Under the pieces are notes generated by a model. It saw only the letters and a program-made list of their open reading frames with translations. It searched no databases and was not told the origin of the DNA. A stretch of 64,000 nt of DNA from Isoetes taiwanensis (lineage: Eukaryota > Streptophyta > Lycopodiopsida > Isoetales > Isoetaceae): contig JAJEKV010000004.1 of NCBI GenBank assembly GCA_021234155.1, positions 23,347,122 to 23,411,121 on the forward strand, read 5' to 3'. Each line of letters starts with the position of its first letter. The stretch's first letter is position 1. Of this stretch, positions 9,698 to 18,922 are shown in pieces. Made by a program: the position numbers and the translations under genes.

Positions 9698-9916
9698 ATC
9701 ATTGTATTACGCATTTTGTATTGCATATAGATGTAGAATTTTGGTTTGGCAATTTCTAGCCATTCTATAGTTATGATATACCATCTTTTTTATCAATTGT
9801 GACTATTGTCTCAATGAATATAATTAAAATTGTTCTCTTCCATGATGCGTTCTTCTATCTATTAGAGTGCATAACGAAATTGTCCAATGCTCTATATTCA
9901 TTTCTATCGTCTTGCA
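9698..9916 (+). promoter_or_regulatory. ORF-B/ORF-C spacer with likely 3' splice acceptor
   Basis: AT-rich spacer ending TCTATCGTCTTGCAG directly before AAGAAACACT. Element 2 has the matching TCGTCTTGCAG followed by AAGAGACATT (rc, about 43676). The acceptor-like CAG is conserved, but the ATG at 9887 lies 1 nt out of frame in element 2. This favours ORF-C being read from a spliced RNA rather than from that ATG. Confidence 0.45.
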
Positions 9917-10375
9917 GAAGAAACACTCAAAGAATATGAGGAGAGGATTACAGACCTGATAAGGAGGGATGATCCAGGGCCACCCGACCAGGACTATGGC
10001 CAAAGGTATGGGGAGTACCCAGAATGGGACGAAGGTTACGAGATGGAGCCCGCGCCACCAGGGGAGCCCTATGATCCAGCCAAAGGGATGGAGATAGTTA
10101 ACATTCTCAGGGAACGAGCCTACGAGGACCTGAAGCAAACTCTTCGCCGCACATGGGACTATTGGGACATGTCCAGGCACGAAGCTTTCGAGGACGCCAA
10201 TGACCACCTGTGGCAAATCTTCTATGCACTAAGGAGGCTTTTCAATCTCCTTATTATTAGCCCAACGCTAGATTACCAATCTGTAATAGTCCAGGCCTGG
10301 GCACGATACAAGCTCGTTAGGGCTATACGTGAAAGTGTTCGCTACTCGATCTTGTACCCCTTTGCGAACCCCTAG
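9887..10375 (+). CDS. ORF-C: small acidic accessory protein, unknown family
   Basis: An open frame of 162 residues. If translation really enters at the splice-like CAG at 9916, the shared part is about 153 residues. It starts with an acidic, Tyr/Pro-rich half (EEYEERITDLIRRDDPG..., many D/E and a PDQDYG segment) and continues with a helical half containing KGMEIVNILRERAYEDL and a Trp/Arg-rich amphipathic C-terminus. No known family was recognised. It lies between ORF-B and gag on the sense strand. Element 2 keeps a close copy at about 43210-43676 (PYDP-KGMEIVNILRERA shared), frameshifted halfway, so ORF-C diverged far less than ORF-A and ORF-B. A Gag-related or packaging role is a guess from position. 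Confidence 0.6.
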   Translation: MLYIHFYRLAEETLKEYEERITDLIRRDDPGPPDQDYGQRYGEYPEWDEGYEMEPAPPGEPYDPAKGMEIVNILRERAYEDLKQTLRRTWDYWDMSRHEAFEDANDHLWQIFYALRRLFNLLIISPTLDYQSVIVQAWARYKLVRAIRESVRYSILYPFANP

Positions 10376-10633
10376 GCCCGGTCTCTTCAGTTTTGTTTTT
10401 TTTGCTGTGTGTGAGTTGAACTTCAAGTCTCCGCTGTATCATGTTGTCCTTGTATCATACTCTTGTATCAACTTTTGGCAGTACTAAGGTGTGGAACTTT
10501 AATAAAATAACAGTTTTCTCTTGTAATAAGAATTCTTGCTATTGTACTTTTTCTTGTATTCTCTCTCTACCCTATCCGAAATGATTTTTGAGAGACTTTA
10601 TGGCACTATAATTTTGCTTATATTTTTTTTTTA
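10376..10633 (+). other. ORF-C/gag spacer
   Basis: T-rich spacer with TAATAAAATAAC near 10500, which could act as a polyadenylation signal, and a T(10) run directly before the presumed gag ATG. No open frame and no repeats were recognised. Confidence 0.4.
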
Positions 10634-12271
10634 ATGATCGATATAGACGGTGCACGCAACGCCGCTTGGCAGACGCCCTCAAATGCCAGTAGACTAACAC
10701 CTGAACAGGAACTTGGAAATTGGCCCAGTTTGATGGGAAATCTAGAGGCGGACTGAATGCAGAGTCCTGGTTGGACAAAATGAAGGAGTTTGGGAAGTCC
10801 TATGGCATGATAGAAAAGGATACAGGAAAGGTTGCCACCACGAACCTTACAGGAGCTGCCCGTATTTGGTGGAAGGGCTATGCTAGAGCCAAGCACCTGG
10901 ATAGAAGCAGGTGCAAGTTTAAGAAGTTTGCCAAAGCCTTTAAGTCGCATTACGTGCCTCGTGCGCACAAATGCCAACAAATTTAGACCTTCTATAGGTT
11001 AGCAGAAGGGTATGTCGGTTCAGGCTTACACTGATGAATTTATGCGCATGAGGCTGTATGTACCAGGTATGAATGAAAAGAGGGCGGTGGAGGGTTACAT
11101 TGAAGGGTTGGCCCCATCAATCAAACGAATGGTTAAGGCCATAGACCCGAAATCAGTTGCGGAGGCTGAGGCTAAGGCATTGAGCCTCGAGGAGGACACA
11201 CCAAAGAACCAGTATCCGCGTCCTGGCCCATACGCGCAGCCACGGCCGTCCACCCCTTACAAACCCTGCTCGCCAAGTCCGGGGCCCTCTCAGCAGAACT
11301 CTTATGGCCGCCAGGAAAAGAAAGTCACCTTCAGCACGGCCGATATACAGAACAATGTCGGTAAGGAAGTTCGGAACCTCTTACAGTCTATTCCTAAAGA
11401 GGCCCGAGAACAGCTCCGCCGAGATAAGACATGCTACAGGTGTATCCGGCCCGGACACTTCATGCAGAATTGTCCTTATGTCACGCAGACTGCCCAGCTG
11501 GCCATGGCCGACCTCGATTGGGACAATCTTGAGTCAATACAACCTGTCGAGGAGGAGGCTCCCGAGTACATACACGGTGCGTCTCATATCCTTGCAGCTA
11601 TAGAAACCGGCAATGCTGAAAGTCAGCCTGCTGTCATTTCCACCATAGGTCAAGTAGACAGTAAGCCTTTTGTAATTCTTATGGACACGGGAAGTACACA
11701 AAATTTTGCTTCTCCTAGAATGGCCCAAGTCTTACAGCTTCAAACATTGAGGTCCCGACCGAGGCCTGTTACTCTAGCCAGTGGTAAGGTCAAACATACT
11801 CATGGCCGTCGCATCAATCTCAAGATGGAGTTGCCAGGTGCACCAGTTGCTTTGGGTGCCGAGTTAATGGATATTGGTAAATACGACCTCATTGTTGGTA
11901 TGGAATTCTTGGCATCTGCAAAAGCCAACATAGACTGCGAGAAACGGGAAGTTACCTTCAACGCAGCTAATGGAGCCCGCGTGACTATAAAAGGTGAACC
12001 ATTCAACCCTATTATGCAGTCTATGTCCCTCGGGCAGTTAGATAAAGCTATACGCAAGGAAAAACTCCTTTGCGTCATTAGACTTGCCTCCATTGAGTCA
12101 GATGCTAAACAGAAGCAAGTAATCGACACCTTGCCACAGGGGATTGCTAATCTTCTCCGAGAATTTGGTGATCTTTTCCCAAATGAGATCCAGAAGCTTC
12201 CTCCTTTTAGAGGGGTAGAATGTGAGATAGCTTTAGAGCCAGGTACTAAGCCTACCAGCAAGGCCCCGTAG
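10634..12271 (+). pseudogene. gag-pro: gag-protease region of element 1 (interrupted)
   Basis: The presumed start ATG at 10634 opens MIDIDG and runs to PEQEL. There the sequence jumps to GGAAATTGGCCCAGTT, losing about 330 bp that element 2 keeps (42537-42869). The capsid part 10720-10986 includes WLDKMKEFGKSYG and the retrotransposon-gag signature ARIWWKGYA. A stop at 10984 and a frameshift follow. The frame 11012-12271 contains more capsid (EGYIEGLAPSIKRMVKA), a Pro/Ser-rich linker, a CCHC zinc knuckle (CYRCIRPGHFMQNC, about 11440-11480) and an aspartic protease with the catalytic MDTGS motif near 11680. It ends in a TAG at 12269 where the homologue has Tyr (SKAPYRM). This nonsense change separates it from the RT in the same frame. 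It would have made virus-like particles. Confidence 0.88.
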
Positions 12272-12274
12272 CGT

Positions 12275-13276
12275 ATGAGTCCCCCAGAGTTGGCAGAGCT
12301 TAAAAAGCAACTTCAGGAGTTACTAAACCTAGGTTTCATTCGACCTAGTGTTTCGCCTTTTGGCGCTCCTATTCTTTTTGTTAAGAAAAAGGATGGCTCC
12401 TTGAGGATGTGTATTGATTATCGACAACTCAACAAGCATACCATCAAGAATCGCTATGCTTTGCCAAGAGCAGATGATCTAATGGACCAGTTGCAAGGGG
12501 CTAAATATTTCTCAAAGATTGATCTACGCTCCGGATACCATCAGATAAGGATTAAAGAAGAGGACATCCATAAATCTGCTTTTCGCACTAGATATGGGCA
12601 TTATGAGTTTACAGTTATGCCTTTTGAATTAACTAATGCCCCTGCAACGTTTATGCGATTAATGAACGATGTCTTCCGACAATACTTGGATGATTCTGTT
12701 GTTATTTTCTTTGACGACATTCTCATCTATAGTAAGACACTAGAGGAGCATGAGAAACATCTTAGATTGGCCCTGCAAAAGCTAAGACGTCATCAGCTCT
12801 TTGCCAAGTTCTCTAAGTGCAAGTTTGCCACTCCGAAGGTCGATTATTTGGGCCACGTCATTTCTGCAGAGGGAATTTCTACCGATCCGGCAAAGATAGA
12901 GGCAGTAAGGGAATGGCCTATTCCAGGTAATGTTTCCGAGGTCCGAAGTTTCTTGGGATTAGCAGGATACTATCGGAAATTTGTAAAGGATTTTGCAAAG
13001 ATTGCAGCACCTCTTACAAATCTTACAAAGCATGAGAAGGTGAAGGATTGGATGGAGCACTGGAAGGCAAAGGTTCAGGGAAGTTTCCAACAGCTTAAAG
13101 ATGCCTTAACGTCAGCACCAGTTCTCACATTGCCCGATCCTAAAAAGGATAAACTAGTGGCAACGGATGCCAGTAAGATTGCCACCGGTGGAGTCCTAAT
13201 GCAGGAGGGAAGGGTTATTGCCTATGATTCCAAGAAAATGAATGAGACGGAGCAGCGCTACCCTACCCACGATCAG
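12275..13276 (+). pseudogene. pol: Reverse transcriptase and start of RNase H, element 1
   Basis: Typical Ty3/gypsy [48 protein letters not shown], the catalytic FFDDILIYS (the usual first residue of the YxDD box is Phe, both Asp kept) and YLGHVIS, then the connection GLAGYYRKF. RNase H begins with [15 protein letters not shown] and EQRYPTHDQ. Near 13280 a deletion of about 11 nt relative to element 2 (loss after GATCAG) shifts the frame, so the remainder is read in the frame starting at 13333. It converts genomic RNA to cDNA in the particle; this copy is inactive. Confidence 0.92.
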
Positions 13277-14300
13277 CCGTTATCCGTGCCCTGCGGATAT
13301 GGAGACACTACCTTCTTGGTAGAAGATTCCAGTTGGATACGGATCATCAAAGTCTCCGTTATTTATCCACCCAGCCGAATCTCAACCTCCGTCAGAGGAG
13401 ATGGATGGAATTCTTGGAGGAGTATGATTTTGAGATTATGTATAAACCTGGCAAGCACAATGTGGTTGCGGATGCGTTGTCACGCCATCCCTTGGTGACC
13501 CGAACCCATTGTAATGCCATTTCTACACTCAGCAGTGAGTTTGGAAAACAGATAGAACGGACCTTGGCCACGGATCTCGAGTTCTGTGAAGTTTGGGATA
13601 GTTTGGTTAAGGAAGCTCGCACAGATAAGGAGCGTGAAGCTTTCCGTTCGTATAAGAAAGAAGACAACTTGTTATATTACAAGGATAAGTTGTGTGTACC
13701 TGAGACTTCAGGAGTACGTAAGCTCATTCTCCATGATACACACAATAGCCCTATAGCTGGACACGCAGGTTTTATGAAGACCTACTTTAAGATTCGATCC
13801 AGCTATTTCTGGCCTTCTATGAAAAAGGACATTGCCAGGTACATTAAGCAGTGTCAGGTGTGTCAGCAAACCAAAGCTGAGCAGCTAAGGATTCCAGGTG
13901 AGTTGCAACATCTGGATGTGCTCAACGCTAAATGGGAAGTGATCACCATGGATTTCATTATGGGCCTTCCACGTACTCTCCGTGGATTTGACGCGTTAAT
14001 GGTAGTGGTCGACAAATTGTCCAAAATGGCTCATTTCTTGCCATGTCGTACCACGGATACAGCCTTTGATACTGCTCTACTGTTTGCCAAGGAGATCTTC
14101 AGATTACACGGAATGCCACGGGTTATTATTTCCGACAGGGATCCCAAATTTGTAAGTGCATTCTGGAAAGATTTCTCTACCACCATCCAGACCAAGCTTG
14201 CTATGAGTACGGCATATCATCCTCAAACAGATGGTCAGACAGAACGTACCAATCGCATTATAGAGGATATGCTACGAAGTTATGTGTGGAGTAAGCAATC
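13277..14300 (+). pseudogene. pol: RNase H C-terminus and integrase N-terminal/core domains, element 1
   Basis: Continues RNase H ([24 protein letters not shown]). Integrase follows with its HHCC zinc-binding domain ([13 protein letters not shown] ... CQVCQQTK) and DDE core: ITMDFIMGLP (first Asp), VIISDRDPKF (second Asp) and [10 protein letters not shown] (Glu). All three catalytic residues are visible. The domain is cut at 14300 by the antisense LINE-B insertion and resumes at 17551. It inserts cDNA into chromatin. Confidence 0.92.
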
Positions 14301-15255
14301 GGCAAAAAGCAATAGCACTACTAGCTCCTCATACAAGCGTGGAAAGTTACAACCTTTTGCTTGGAGAAAGCTTTCAAGCTGATCCACATACAAACCAAAT
14401 AGAGTAGGTGACATTGGGCAGCCTTGCTTCACCCCTACATCACTTAATACTACATCTGTCATACCCGCTGGAGTGACCACCCTCCCTTGAACATTTTGGT
14501 AAAGCCTCCCCACTGCAACAATCCATTCTTTTGGTACCCCCAGCTGTGTTAATCTATCAATTAGTTTTTGCCGCGGAACCGTATCGAAAGCCTTTGCAAA
14601 ATCAATAAAACAGCAAATCAAGGCTTTATTCTTAGACTTCGCTTCCTCTACTATCGTTCGCAGCGTAATCAAATGATCAAGAGTTCCATGCCCTGCGCGA
14701 AAACCTGCTTGCCCTCTTGCTCTAATGTTATTTTCATCTGCCCATTTTGTCAGCTTAATGTCAAAGACTTTACCAAACAGCTTAGCTAGAATTGGACTAA
14801 TCATAATGGTGCGATAGTTTCCGGGGTCATCTGTGTCTCCTTTTTTTATAAATAAATTTGAATGATACTCATGGTCCATTCGGTTGGGAAACCTTCCAAA
14901 ATTGCTTGGTTAAAGAGCAATGCTATTATACGCTAAAATTGGGCCTCCCGCCTCAAGTGCTTTCTTTGTCAAGCCCTGTGATATCACATGCTTTACCTCT
15001 TGATAACAATTTATTTATTTTTTGTAGATCACTTTGATCTACACAAAAATGTGTGAATGTGCATTCCGGTAAGTTCAACTTATCCATTCCCTTAAAGTAT
15101 AGGTGAAGCGCATATGTATGCCATATATCAAGATCTGTGAGAGAAATCTGATGTACTATGGGTGACAACTTCTTCCAAAAACTCTTTGTATCCATCTCTG
15201 CCAACATCTTATCTTTGTTGTGCATGTTCCCTGACCTCTTTTTATCGCGAACCAT
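14301..15255 (-). pseudogene. LINE-B reverse transcriptase, N-terminal half
   Basis: Frames 14953-15255 and 14280-14879 (minus) carry LINE RT motifs: GKACDITGLD (equivalent of K.PG.DG), NYRTIMISPILAKLF, QAGFRAGHGTLDHL, IDFAKAFDTVPR, GVKQGCPMSPTLFGLYVD and a last FAD, where the second catalytic Asp and all downstream domains are missing. A frame break separates the two parts near 14900. Dead copy. Confidence 0.88.
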
Positions 15256-15436
15256 TTTGCGATATTTCTTTTAATCCTTCCACGGTATTCGTGCATGTTT
15301 TCTTGCTTCTTTTAATTCTTGGTCAAACCATGCATTCCTAGGTTGCTTGCCATGTCCACTTTACAGATTTCCCATATATCTTAGTCACACTTGTTACTAA
15401 CAAGTTATTTAACGCAAGCTGACCTTAGTATGTATA

Positions 15437-16871
15437 TTAGCAAAGAGACAAGAGCGGATACACCGCCTCAATCTCGCTTTGAAATTTTTCGCTCTTATCG
15501 GCTCTATATTTGAACCGTGGAAGGCACTTTCTTGCAGCAGCTTTGGGTCTTATACCCAATTGAAATTGAATGCAAGCATGATCAGTCTCAGGCCGGAAGG
15601 CATCTATCTCAAATTTATGGAGCTGTCCAAAGCATGCAGCATTACCAATCAAATAATCTACTACTGAATATGTAAACTGACCTGCATTCTCACCTCGATA
15701 GGTAAAGCCTGACGTATTCCAAGGGCAAATCCCATTGAATATTATCAAGTCCAGCGATTCACAAAAATGTAATAAGTGTCGGCCAAGGGGGGTTCACTCA
15801 ATGGTCACGTACGTACCAACTGAGTGAACTTTTAGGGGTTTTTTATTGCCTTGGTCGTAGGTATACGGTCAGGAGCTCATACGGGCGGGAAGGAGAGATT
15901 CCGTAGATGATCGATTTGGGGAGCTGATCCATTTGACGGAAAAAGGTACAAAGTCGGAAAGGGATTATATAATTTGGCACAAAAGGTACACAAAAGGTAC
16001 AAAAGTCGGAAAGGGATTATATAATTTGGCACAAAGGGTCTTCACAAAAGGTACAAAGTCGGAAAGGGATTATATAATTTGGCACAATCAATCGTAAATC
16101 TACGGATAGGGTCTATATTGTATGTTAGTTCGACAAACCGTATGGTATGGGTTTTTCTACTCCAAAAAGCCGTATACAGGGGTTTTTCTATGACCTCTCG
16201 AACGCAGATGCCATCTGTCCATATATAGAGGTGCACCCCCCGGGGTGTCGGCCTGCTTCATTAACTTCACCATGTTCACTTTTTCTAAGAAATTGATCTA
16301 TTGGCGGTACTACTTCCAAATTGTCAGGTGAGCCATTCAAATATATTTGATTCGCTTGCAAACCGCCTGTCCAACAATTAAAATCACCAACAAGCAAGAC
16401 ATGTAAATCATTTTTCCATCGTGATACAAATGAACCAAGTCTGAATATTGCTGCCAGTTGTTGTTGTTGATCTACCGATGAAATATAACAGCCTACTATT
16501 ATCAGATCTTTATCACCTGCTGCTATAATGGAAGAGCGTATACGAATTGCTACAAAATTCTTATCTTCTACATCTTCGTGTTCTAGACAAACAAACTTGA
16601 GCAAACTGTCATGCACATAACAAGCTATGCCTCCATAAGATCTTCCCCGGTTTGGCTTCCTATTCCAGACAGAAAAAGTTTTATAATTTTTGACTATTGG
16701 TACCCTGTGTGTTTCATGTTCCCATGTTTCTACAATAAAGAAAACATCTAGATGCTTATCACTTAACATACTAAGACAAGAGTTCAAGCCCTTTGGACCT
16801 CTAGCATTTAAACATCCAAAACTGATTGCGGCAGGCTCTGATTGAGGCTCTGATTGCCTGCCTAAGAATTC
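15437..16871 (-). pseudogene. LINE-B apurinic/apyrimidinic-type endonuclease, split by a hAT-like insertion
   Basis: The frame opens right after the ORF1 stop codon. Motifs in order: SFGCLNARGPKG, FFIVETWEH (catalytic Glu), SYGGIACYV, LLVGDFNCW (catalytic Asp/Asn); after the insertion, NTSGFTYRG, SVVDYLIGN and ETDHACIQF (catalytic Asp-His). Removing 15784-16244 with one 8-bp duplication makes the reading frame continuous through AGRHLLHFCESLD. The frame is lost near 15437, before RT. It nicks target DNA for target-primed reverse transcription in intact relatives. Confidence 0.85.
15784..16244. mobile_element. 461-bp hAT-like MITE inside LINE-B
   Basis: Flanked by a perfect 8-bp duplication GTGTCGGC (15776-15783 and 16245-16252). 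Terminal inverted repeats align without gaps: CAAGGGGGGTTCAC and CCCGGGGGGTGCAC (11 of 14 match). Next to the left end GTTCACTCA and TGAGTGAAC form a second hairpin around an ACGTACGT core. The centre (15941-16087) has three copies of a roughly 40-bp unit, each with GTCGGAAAGGGATTATATAA and TTTGGCACA. No coding capacity. Confidence 0.78.
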
Positions 16872-17510
16872 CTATTCTTTCCGATCTCTTATGATAACCT
16901 GCCCATTCCTGTAAACAGCCCATTTTCCTTCTTCTCTAGCTTCTTTAACTTGTCTCAATGCTGCAGGACGGTTTGCAAGTTGAAGCCAAGTTAAATCCTC
17001 ACATACCCGGAAATCTGATCCCTTCAAATTTGGCCCTGCTTTTAACATTTCTACTCTTGCTGATTCATCTCTACATTTTACTAAGATGTGTCTATGCTTG
17101 CCCTCTACTTTTTTCCCCGTTCTCCATGCATCAAGCACACATGACTTATCAATCTGGAGCTGCTCATCACAGAACCTATTTGTGACCATCTTAACATCTT
17201 CTTTTTCTTCCTCCGGAATGCCAATCAATCTAACCCGGGAGGCTCTTTTCTGTTTCTCTCTTTCTTCTTCCAAAATTGTCTGCACTTCGTCCTTTAAATT
17301 TGTATTAGTTCCTATGACTACCTGTTCTTTCTTCTCCAATTCGTCAACCCGCGCTGTTAATGCCTCTACAGTGCTTTGGAGCTGAGCAACTCTATCTAAC
17401 AGAGTTCGTACCTGCACCCCTCGGACCATCGTGATGAGCTCTTCCCAAGCCGTTTTGGATAAGACAAAATCCGGGTCCCCTGTTTCACTTCGACGTCCTC
17501 CTCCTGCCAT
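16872..17510 (-). CDS. LINE-B ORF1, L1-ORF1p-like (coiled coil plus RRM)
   Basis: 212 residues from MAGGGRRSE (ATG 17510-17508). A longer reading upstream would run into integrase antisense sequence and is rejected. Order: Ala/Val/Leu-heptad coiled coil (LLDRVAQLQSTVEALTARV, residues about 37-60), an RRM-like block opening ASRVRLIGIPEEE, and a C-terminal domain with the pattern RHILVKCRD ... ADLTWLQLANR-like ... GKWAVYRNGQVIIRDR. This is the type of ORF1 found in animal L1 (Transposase_22), without the CCHC knuckle usual in angiosperm L1. It binds RNA and acts as chaperone in relatives. It ends in a single TAG, and the endonuclease frame continues in the same phase immediately after it. Confidence 0.8.
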   Translation of the reverse strand: MAGGGRRSETGDPDFVLSKTAWEELITMVRGVQVRTLLDRVAQLQSTVEALTARVDELEKKEQVVIGTNTNLKDEVQTILEEEREKQKRASRVRLIGIPEEEKEDVKMVTNRFCDEQLQIDKSCVLDAWRTGKKVEGKHRHILVKCRDESARVEMLKAGPNLKGSDFRVCEDLTWLQLANRPAALRQVKEAREEGKWAVYRNGQVIIRDRKE

Positions 17511-17550
17511 TGAATCTTTGTCCCTTTGCTGCTTACGTCTCCTTGTTTCC

Positions 17551-18311
17551 AATGGGCTGACTATATTTATCTCGTTGAGTTTGCCTACAACAGCATGAAA
17601 CAGGAGTCTTCCAGAATGTCTCCCTTCATGATAAATTATGGTTACCAATGTCTTACTCCAGACACATGGCATAACCCCATTTCTAAAGTGGAGGTTTCTC
17701 AACAACTCCTCTTGGAGATGCAAGCTCTGGTCGAAGAAGTTCGTGGTTACTTATTAGCTGCACGCAGTCGCCAGAAGAGTGTAGCCGATAAGCACAGAAC
17801 CCCACGTGTTTTCCAGGTGGGTGAATCAGTTTGGCTTAAGATTAAGGTGAAACAAGCCAAGCTTAAGATTGGCAACTGTAAGAAGTTGGCACCCCGATGG
17901 GCTGGACCGTTCAAAATTATTGAGCGTGTTGGAGAGCAGGCATATCGCTTGGATTTGCCGCCCCGCTTGAAGATCCACAAGGTCTTTCACGTGAGTCTTC
18001 TGAAACAACACACCCCTGATCCAGAGGAGGTTTTGGATAACCCAACCCTCCTAGAAATGACAGAGGAGCAGCTGGAGATAGTGCGTGAAGCTCTTCTTGA
18101 TCGAGCTTATAAACAAACCAAAAGGACTCAAATGTTGCAATACTTGGTTAAGTGGAAGCACTTACCAGTTGAGGATGCTACTTGGGTGATGAAGATAGAC
18201 CTTGACAAGCATTATCCGGACTTCATGCGGGAATCTCAAGGCCGCACCATCAATGATGCCATCAACCCCACAGCCGGCGGTAAGCTATGGAAGCTTGATT
18301 GCCAAGAGTAG
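17551..18311 (+). pseudogene. pol: Integrase C-terminus with chromodomain, element 1
   Basis: Continuation of the integrase after LINE-B: ADYIYLVEFAYNSMKQ, MSPFMINYGYQC, then the SH3-like GKF block (VWLKIKVKQAK, LAPRWAGPFKI, YRLDLPPRLKIHKVFHVSLLK) and at the C-terminus a chromodomain: LQYLVKWKHLPVEDATWV ... YPDF (about 18140-18225). In chromoviruses this domain guides integration to marked chromatin, some by binding methylated H3. The aromatic-cage positions should be checked: YLVKWK and ATW are present. The protein ends at the TAG at 18309. Confidence 0.9.
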
Positions 18312-18922
18312 CGCTCTAGAGGGGTAGATGCATCGTAAATAATAATAGTTACCGATGACGAGATCGCCTTTGTGTTCTCTAGGACGTGGTGTACTGTCAA
18401 GGTTGACCTGACCACGACTTGTTTAGACAGCATATAGTTAATAGGCTACGTTCATCTCGGCTATAATGGGAACTTAACCATTCCCTATGCTGCAATGAAT
18501 TGCAAACCATAGACATGATAGATTCCCTGGTAGATAGGGTTTTCTTTTATTTATTATAGGGGGTGGTCCCTTCAACCACAATCTAAATATATATACTGAT
18601 ATATTGACATGTGCAGGCCAGTGAGCAGTGCATGACCTGCCCATGTTAGAGGGTTGCTGATGGCCCGAATTCTGCAGTTTTATTTTGTCTACACGTCTTA
18701 TTTTGTTGTTACTCGGATGTTGATATTAGACTTCGGTCCTTGAACTTCTTGGATTATCATAATCATGTGGAATGCACCTTGGTGCTTAAACTATTTTCAA
18801 CTTTAAAGTTTTGATATATATTCCCTTCGAAAATAACGGATTACCTTCTTTCATAATGTCATTTCCTATAACTGTATCTAACCCCAATGCTGAGGACAGC
18901 ATTCGTTCTAAGGAGGGGAGAA
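18312..18922 (+). other. 3' untranslated region and polypurine tract of element 1
   Basis: About 600 bp without a gene, also present in element 2 (37548-38200 in reverse). It ends with the purine run AGGAGGGGAGAA (18911-18922) directly before the LTR, which is the plus-strand primer site. The sequence CCCAATGCTGAGGACAGCAT lies just upstream in both elements. Confidence 0.85.

Larger units (their letters stand above)
14301..17550 (-). mobile_element. LINE-B: L1-like fragment inserted antisense in the integrase gene
   Basis: Element 2 shows the uninterrupted target as GTAAACAATCACAATGGGC. Here it reads GTAAGCAATC, then 3250 bp of foreign DNA, then AATGGGC. The insert, read on the minus strand, has ORF1, endonuclease and the first half of RT. 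It stops exactly inside the catalytic box (LLLFAD, then integrase sequence). No poly(A), no 3' end and no target duplication are seen, and 2 bp of target are missing. A normal L1 insertion keeps its 3' end, so repair-mediated capture or template switching is more likely. Confidence 0.85.

Noticed and set aside
11304-12261. Additional frames overlapping gag-pro on both strands
   Set aside because: They overlap a clear gag-protease frame and show no family features.
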